DNA from: JAUNKE01 sp041853585
Lineage (GTDB): Bacteria; Bacillota; Clostridia; Peptostreptococcales; Filifactoraceae
Length of the DNA: 8,815 nt
Direction of reading: 5' to 3'
NCBI GenBank assembly: GCA_041853585.1
Contig: JBGZSM010000002.1
Span: forward strand, 1 to 8,815
Positions 5,699-8,815 of the stretch are shown piece by piece (positions within the stretch are counted from its first letter, which is position 1; every line of letters starts with the position of its first letter). The notes under the pieces were generated by a model. It saw nothing but the letters and a program-made list of their open reading frames with translations. It ran no database searches and had not been told where the DNA came from. The translations under genes were made by a program, and so were the position numbers.

Positions 5699-6838
5699 AT
5701 GATTCATTGTGTAGAAAGATTGGATTTTGAATGTTCTGTTTCCAATCGACTGGATATAACTGTAAAAATCAAACTTAAAAATAAATCCGATAAAAGAAAA
5801 ATTCGTTTCGCTTTAGGGGATGAATGGGTAATTGATTATGTTTCTGCGGATGAAGGAGAGGTACGGATAAATTCAGTCGGTCAACAGGAAATTTTCTTTT
5901 TTAGCCTAAGAATGTATGAAGTTGAATTTGAAAATGCTCATGAGCTGTATATCACTTATCATGGAATCCCTTCCGGAAATCATACTTACTTTCAGGATAA
6001 TTTGGTTGCTTTCAATTTATATTCCTGTTGGTATCCTATTTCTGCGGATGATGGCTTTGAGACATATTTTCCGGCTACGATAGAAATTGAAGCGAATCCG
6101 AAATATACCTTGGTAAAAGGTAGGCGTGATGAAAGCAAGTTTTTCTATACGGCACCGGATATGGATTATAATATCATTTTGATGGAAGACCCTTTTATCA
6201 TTGAAGAAGAAAATTTTCGAGCTTATTGCATGGATGAGAGTGCAAGTCTCAAAGCCGAACAATATTTGTCTTTGGCGGAGGGGATTGCGAAGTACTACGA
6301 AAAATTGTTCGGAAAAGAAATCCAATCGGAATCCGGAAAAATGGATTTTGTTTTTTTGCCGGAGTTTCGCGGAGATGCTTATGTCAGAAAGGGGCTCATT
6401 GTTTTTGGTGAACTGATTAAAGATGATTTTAGGTTTGCAAAATTGCTGGCTCATGAACTTGGGCATATTCGTTTTTCCGGAGCGGCGCTTAATTGGGAGG
6501 ATTGGATGAACGAAACATTTGCCGAATGGTCCGCGATATTATATCTTCTGGAAAACACAAATGAGGATATCGCTAAAATTATTCAACAACATCGTGGAGA
6601 ATTGATAGAAAATGAGCGAATCAAGCCTGCCGATCTACATCGCCCGGAGGATGTTCACAGTCGAGGTACTGTTTTGTTGTATGATATGGTGTATGAAAAA
6701 TTTGGGAAACAAGGCATTATAGAAATAATGAAGTCTTTTTTAGAAATCAATACAAAAGATACGGAAAGTTTGCTTGCGAATCTGCATTTGAAAAATCGAG
6801 AATTGGGCGATGTTTTAAGAGTAATAATTGAAAGTTAA
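5699..6838 (+). CDS. Cytosolic M1-like (gluzincin) metallopeptidase homologue, divergent
   Basis: 379 residues, no signal peptide or membrane helix. The first 160 or so residues look like the beta-rich N-terminal domain of M1 aminopeptidases (alternating hydrophobics, YITYHGIPSGN, and SCWYPISADDGFETYFPATIEI). The catalytic-type region has LLAHELGH (zinc motif H252-E253-x-x-H256) and then WEDWMNETFAEW, where E272 fits the third zinc ligand. The spacing is HExxH-x15-E, three residues shorter than classic M1 (x18). Before it, GDAYVRKGLIVFGE stands where M1 enzymes carry GxMEN, which is absent. In DVHSRGTVLL, His320 stands where M1 enzymes usually have the catalytic Tyr (Y-x-K-G). Zinc binding is likely; aminopeptidase activity is uncertain. 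Ribosome site AGAGGTG. The gene is more AT-rich than its neighbours and looks monocistronic. I do not recognise a named subfamily. Confidence 0.8.
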   Translation: MIHCVERLDFECSVSNRLDITVKIKLKNKSDKRKIRFALGDEWVIDYVSADEGEVRINSVGQQEIFFFSLRMYEVEFENAHELYITYHGIPSGNHTYFQDNLVAFNLYSCWYPISADDGFETYFPATIEIEANPKYTLVKGRRDESKFFYTAPDMDYNIILMEDPFIIEEENFRAYCMDESASLKAEQYLSLAEGIAKYYEKLFGKEIQSESGKMDFVFLPEFRGDAYVRKGLIVFGELIKDDFRFAKLLAHELGHIRFSGAALNWEDWMNETFAEWSAILYLLENTNEDIAKIIQQHRGELIENERIKPADLHRPEDVHSRGTVLLYDMVYEKFGKQGIIEIMKSFLEINTKDTESLLANLHLKNRELGDVLRVIIES

Positions 6839-6871
6839 TTTTCGGTTAATTTTGTTGGAAGTTTTTTTGTT

Positions 6872-6915
6872 GCATTCACACGGATTATCCCGTGTGAATG
6901 CGAATTTTGTTTTTT
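6872..6915 (+). terminator. Strong intrinsic terminator after the M1-like gene
   Basis: A perfect 12-bp stem, GCATTCACACGG (6872-6883) with CCGTGTGAATGC (6890-6901), closes a 6-nt loop and is followed by GAATTTTGTTTTTT. In the minus direction the stem is followed by AACAAAAAAAC rather than a T-run, so it should work mainly for the plus-strand gene even though it lies between convergent genes. Confidence 0.92.
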
Positions 6916-6926
6916 ATGTGGTATTC

Positions 6927-8039
6927 TTATTTTGTATGTGTTGTTTTGTATGCTCGTCCTTTGGCATTGGTATTTTTCATCGCTTGGATAAAGCCTTCGC
7001 GGGTTACTTGTGGAGGACGATGCTCCCATTCGATCGTCTGCATTGCGCGGTCGGCGATGATGTCAAATTCTTCCTCGCTGATCTCCACATCGTCAAAACA
7101 AATCGGCAGTCCGATGGAATGGTTGAACCGCATGATGCGCTCAAATTCCTTTTCCTGTTTATCAAATTCAAGCAGGCAGAGTACGCCGAGCGAAACGACT
7201 TCTCCATGCAGATGTTGATGTCCTTTTTTCGTAAGCGTCGAGCCATAGTAAACACAATGCGCCAAAGTGGAATTGTAATAATCCGCATCCGCCGTTGTCA
7301 CGAGATTGGAGACGAGTCCCGTGGAGACGATGATGGACAAAATAAGCTGCTCCATCTCAAAGGAAGGCTGATTGTTTCGGCAATCCGACAGCCCTTTTTC
7401 GCCGAATTCCACTAAAGGGTCGGTGCAGATATGGCACATCTGTCTTCCCATCAGCGGAGTGTGCGCCAGCTTGTGATGGCGAGAAGTAAATTCGACCTCC
7501 ACCTCTTTGCTGAGCGCATCGCCGACGCCCGCCCAGAGAAATTCGACCGGCGCTTCGGCGATAATCTGCGAGTTGATAAAGCAATGATTCATCAGCTTCG
7601 GATAGTAATAATCTTTGAATGTGCCGTCCTTGTTATACATAACGCTGACGGCGGTGACCGGCGCGCAGTTGGAGCCGATGGTTGGAAAAGTGAACAGCGG
7701 CTTGTCCAATTTGTCGGCGATATATTTGACGGTGTCGCAAGCCCTTCCTCCGCCGACCGCAAAAATCATATCGGCTTTTTGCACGATCGGATTGGCGATG
7801 AGCGCATCGCCGTTTTCATAGGTGGCGTCGCCGCCGTACCACAAAAAATCAAGAATTTGTAAATTTGTATTTTCGACTGCGGAAAGGAGATTGGTTTTGG
7901 CTTTTTCCATCGCCGTTTTTCCGCCGATAACGACGGCGCTGTTTCCGTAATATCTTGTGACATGACGAATTTCGTCATAACAATCGGTTCCGATGGAATA
8001 ACTCGGTAGATAAAGACTGTAATTCGATTTGTAATTCAT
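6927..8039 (-). CDS. Iron-containing alcohol dehydrogenase family protein, glycerol dehydrogenase-like
   Basis: 370 residues, the normal length for this family. Residues 1-165 form the NAD(P)-binding half, with AVGGGRACDTVK (94-105) and FPTIGSNCAPVTAVSVMY (118-135), as in glycerol dehydrogenases (GlyDH). The metal ligands expected by analogy with Bacillus GlyDH are visible: D174 in GVGDALSKE, H261 in TLAHCVYYG and H278 in HLHGEVVSLG. Members reduce or oxidise small hydroxy compounds with NAD(P) and Zn or Fe in the cytosol. Whether this one uses glycerol is unknown; several GlyDH-like branches act on other polyols or have no assigned substrate. AAAGGAG at 8050-8044 sets the start. It lies 50 nt downstream of the YaaA gene on the same strand, with no clear promoter or terminator between, so they may be cotranscribed. 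It converges on the M1-like gene with 88 nt between stops. Confidence 0.9.
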   Translation of the reverse strand: MNYKSNYSLYLPSYSIGTDCYDEIRHVTRYYGNSAVVIGGKTAMEKAKTNLLSAVENTNLQILDFLWYGGDATYENGDALIANPIVQKADMIFAVGGGRACDTVKYIADKLDKPLFTFPTIGSNCAPVTAVSVMYNKDGTFKDYYYPKLMNHCFINSQIIAEAPVEFLWAGVGDALSKEVEVEFTSRHHKLAHTPLMGRQMCHICTDPLVEFGEKGLSDCRNNQPSFEMEQLILSIIVSTGLVSNLVTTADADYYNSTLAHCVYYGSTLTKKGHQHLHGEVVSLGVLCLLEFDKQEKEFERIMRFNHSIGLPICFDDVEISEEEFDIIADRAMQTIEWEHRPPQVTREGFIQAMKNTNAKGRAYKTTHTK

Positions 8040-8089
8040 AGCTCTCCTTTCTGCTTTGCAATCAAAAAATCGTTTGAATGACGAGCGCT

Positions 8090-8815
8090 CTAACTGCTCT
8101 TTATAAATACAAAATTTTTATCGTCGGAATGCATTTTTGAAAATCGATAATCCATTTCGCAAAAAGATTTTGCATCGTCGATTCGGCGAATATTGTTCTC
8201 CGCCAAAAATCGCACCATCAATCCTCTTGCCATTTTGCACATCGTACCTTTTTCAATAATTTTTCCGTCCTTTTCCTCCCCGAAAACGCAGGTGACGAAA
8301 GGATAGTCCTTCGGCAGATGCGCGCTGACGACCTTGCTGTATTCTTTGGAAGCGAGATTCAACATGCAGTCGCTTTCCGCCAGCAAGGCATCGGCAATTT
8401 TTTTGCCCCAAAATTGATACAGATTTTTATCCGAGCCGACGGCAAGCTTTGCCTGCATCTCCAAGCGATAGGGAACGACGGCGTCAAATGGTTTCAACAT
8501 GCCGAACATGGCGGAGAGAATTCTCAGATGCTCCTCGACATAGTCAAAATGACTTTTTTCAAAAATTTGTGCACCCATATATTGAAATTGAATGCCTTCG
8601 TATGACAAAATCGCCGGCGTCATCGCTTTTGAAAAATCCATATTTTTGAGACGCTCATAGTTGAGCTTCGTGATTTCATCGCTGGCGGCGTAGAGTTTTT
8701 TAAGCTCGGCGAGTGAAAGATTTTGCAATTTGTTTTTTATGATTTCCGCTTCTTCAAGAAATTGCGGAAGTTGTTTCGGTGTCAAAAAGTCGGTATCGAC
8801 ATTCATTTTTTTGGC
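8090..8815 (-). CDS. yaaA: YaaA family (UPF0246) peroxide-stress protein, 5' end just outside the window
   Basis: The reading frame is open to the right edge. Upstream of the internal ATG at 8806 it reads Ala-Lys-Lys, so the visible start AKKMNVDTDF matches the family N-terminus (typically MKIIISPAKKM). The true start is therefore about seven codons beyond the edge, and Met at 8806 is internal. Visible here are 241 residues ending at TAG (8092-8090). Other family marks are LSAMFGMLKPFDAVVPYRLEM, YQFWGKKIADAL, LNLASKEYSKVV and KMARGLMVRFLAENN. In E. coli YaaA is induced by OxyR and limits damage from peroxide by lowering free intracellular iron, and the fold binds DNA; the precise activity in anaerobes is not known. 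It is a soluble cytosolic protein. The dehydrogenase gene follows after 50 nt. Confidence 0.93.
   Translation of the reverse strand, partial: AKKMNVDTDFLTPKQLPQFLEEAEIIKNKLQNLSLAELKKLYAASDEITKLNYERLKNMDFSKAMTPAILSYEGIQFQYMGAQIFEKSHFDYVEEHLRILSAMFGMLKPFDAVVPYRLEMQAKLAVGSDKNLYQFWGKKIADALLAESDCMLNLASKEYSKVVSAHLPKDYPFVTCVFGEEKDGKIIEKGTMCKMARGLMVRFLAENNIRRIDDAKSFCEMDYRFSKMHSDDKNFVFIKSS

Noticed and set aside
6828..7415. 195-codon plus-strand frame after the M1-like gene
   Set aside because: It runs through the strong terminator and then opposite the dehydrogenase coding sequence; it has no ribosome site and no recognisable motif.
8083..8090. Palindrome GAGCGCTC between the YaaA and dehydrogenase genes
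   Set aside because: Only 8 bp with no loop and no T-tract in either direction, and it overlaps the YaaA stop codon; too short to call a terminator or operator.
8090..8806. YaaA start at the ATG at 8806
   Set aside because: The frame continues upstream as Ala-Lys-Lys, matching the conserved AKKM of the family, so this Met is internal and the gene is cut by the right edge.

Overview
The window looks like a piece of chromosome from an anaerobic, fermentative Bacillota (Clostridia/Tissierellia type). Evidence for this: strong AGGAGG-type ribosome binding sites, TATAAT-type promoters, low-GC intergenic DNA, a Gram-positive-style BMP lipoprotein with a four-gene ABC operon, and an oxygen-sensitive 2-hydroxyacyl-CoA dehydratase activator. 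Most coding DNA is near 50% GC in the lines I counted. The 5699-6838 gene and the 530-832 intergenic stretch are clearly more AT-rich.

Layout, left to right. (1) Positions 1-529, minus strand: the N-terminal 176 codons of an HgdC-type activator ATPase, cut by the left edge. (2) 530-832: a divergent, AT-rich intergenic region with a promoter facing each way and a doubtful 56-codon ORF. (3) 833-5594, plus strand: a complete BMP-type ABC importer operon of lipoprotein, double-domain ATPase and two permeases. It has the same order as Bacillus nupNOPQ/yufNOPQ, is tightly packed with 8-nt and 1-nt gene overlaps, and ends at an imperfect hairpin. (4) 5699-6838, plus strand: a cytosolic, M1-like HELGH metallopeptidase homologue with its own promoter region and a very strong terminator at 6872-6915. 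(5) 6927-8039, minus strand: an iron-containing alcohol/glycerol dehydrogenase family enzyme, convergent with the peptidase. (6) 8090-8815, minus strand: a YaaA (UPF0246) protein that runs off the right edge by only a few residues; it lies 50 bp upstream of the dehydrogenase and may share its transcript.

How the genes work together: the lipoprotein captures a purine-like solute outside the membrane, the two permeases form the channel, and the ATPase drives uptake. The activator belongs to amino-acid fermentation through 2-hydroxyacyl-CoA, with its dehydratase partners expected beyond the left edge. The dehydrogenase and YaaA are single-function housekeeping or redox genes. I see no CRISPR array, insertion sequence, tRNA, rRNA or phage gene, and no clearly new multi-gene system. 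The least ordinary items are the divergent M1-like protein, the extra charged repeat-bearing tail on the ABC ATPase, and the small AT-rich ORF ahead of the importer operon.
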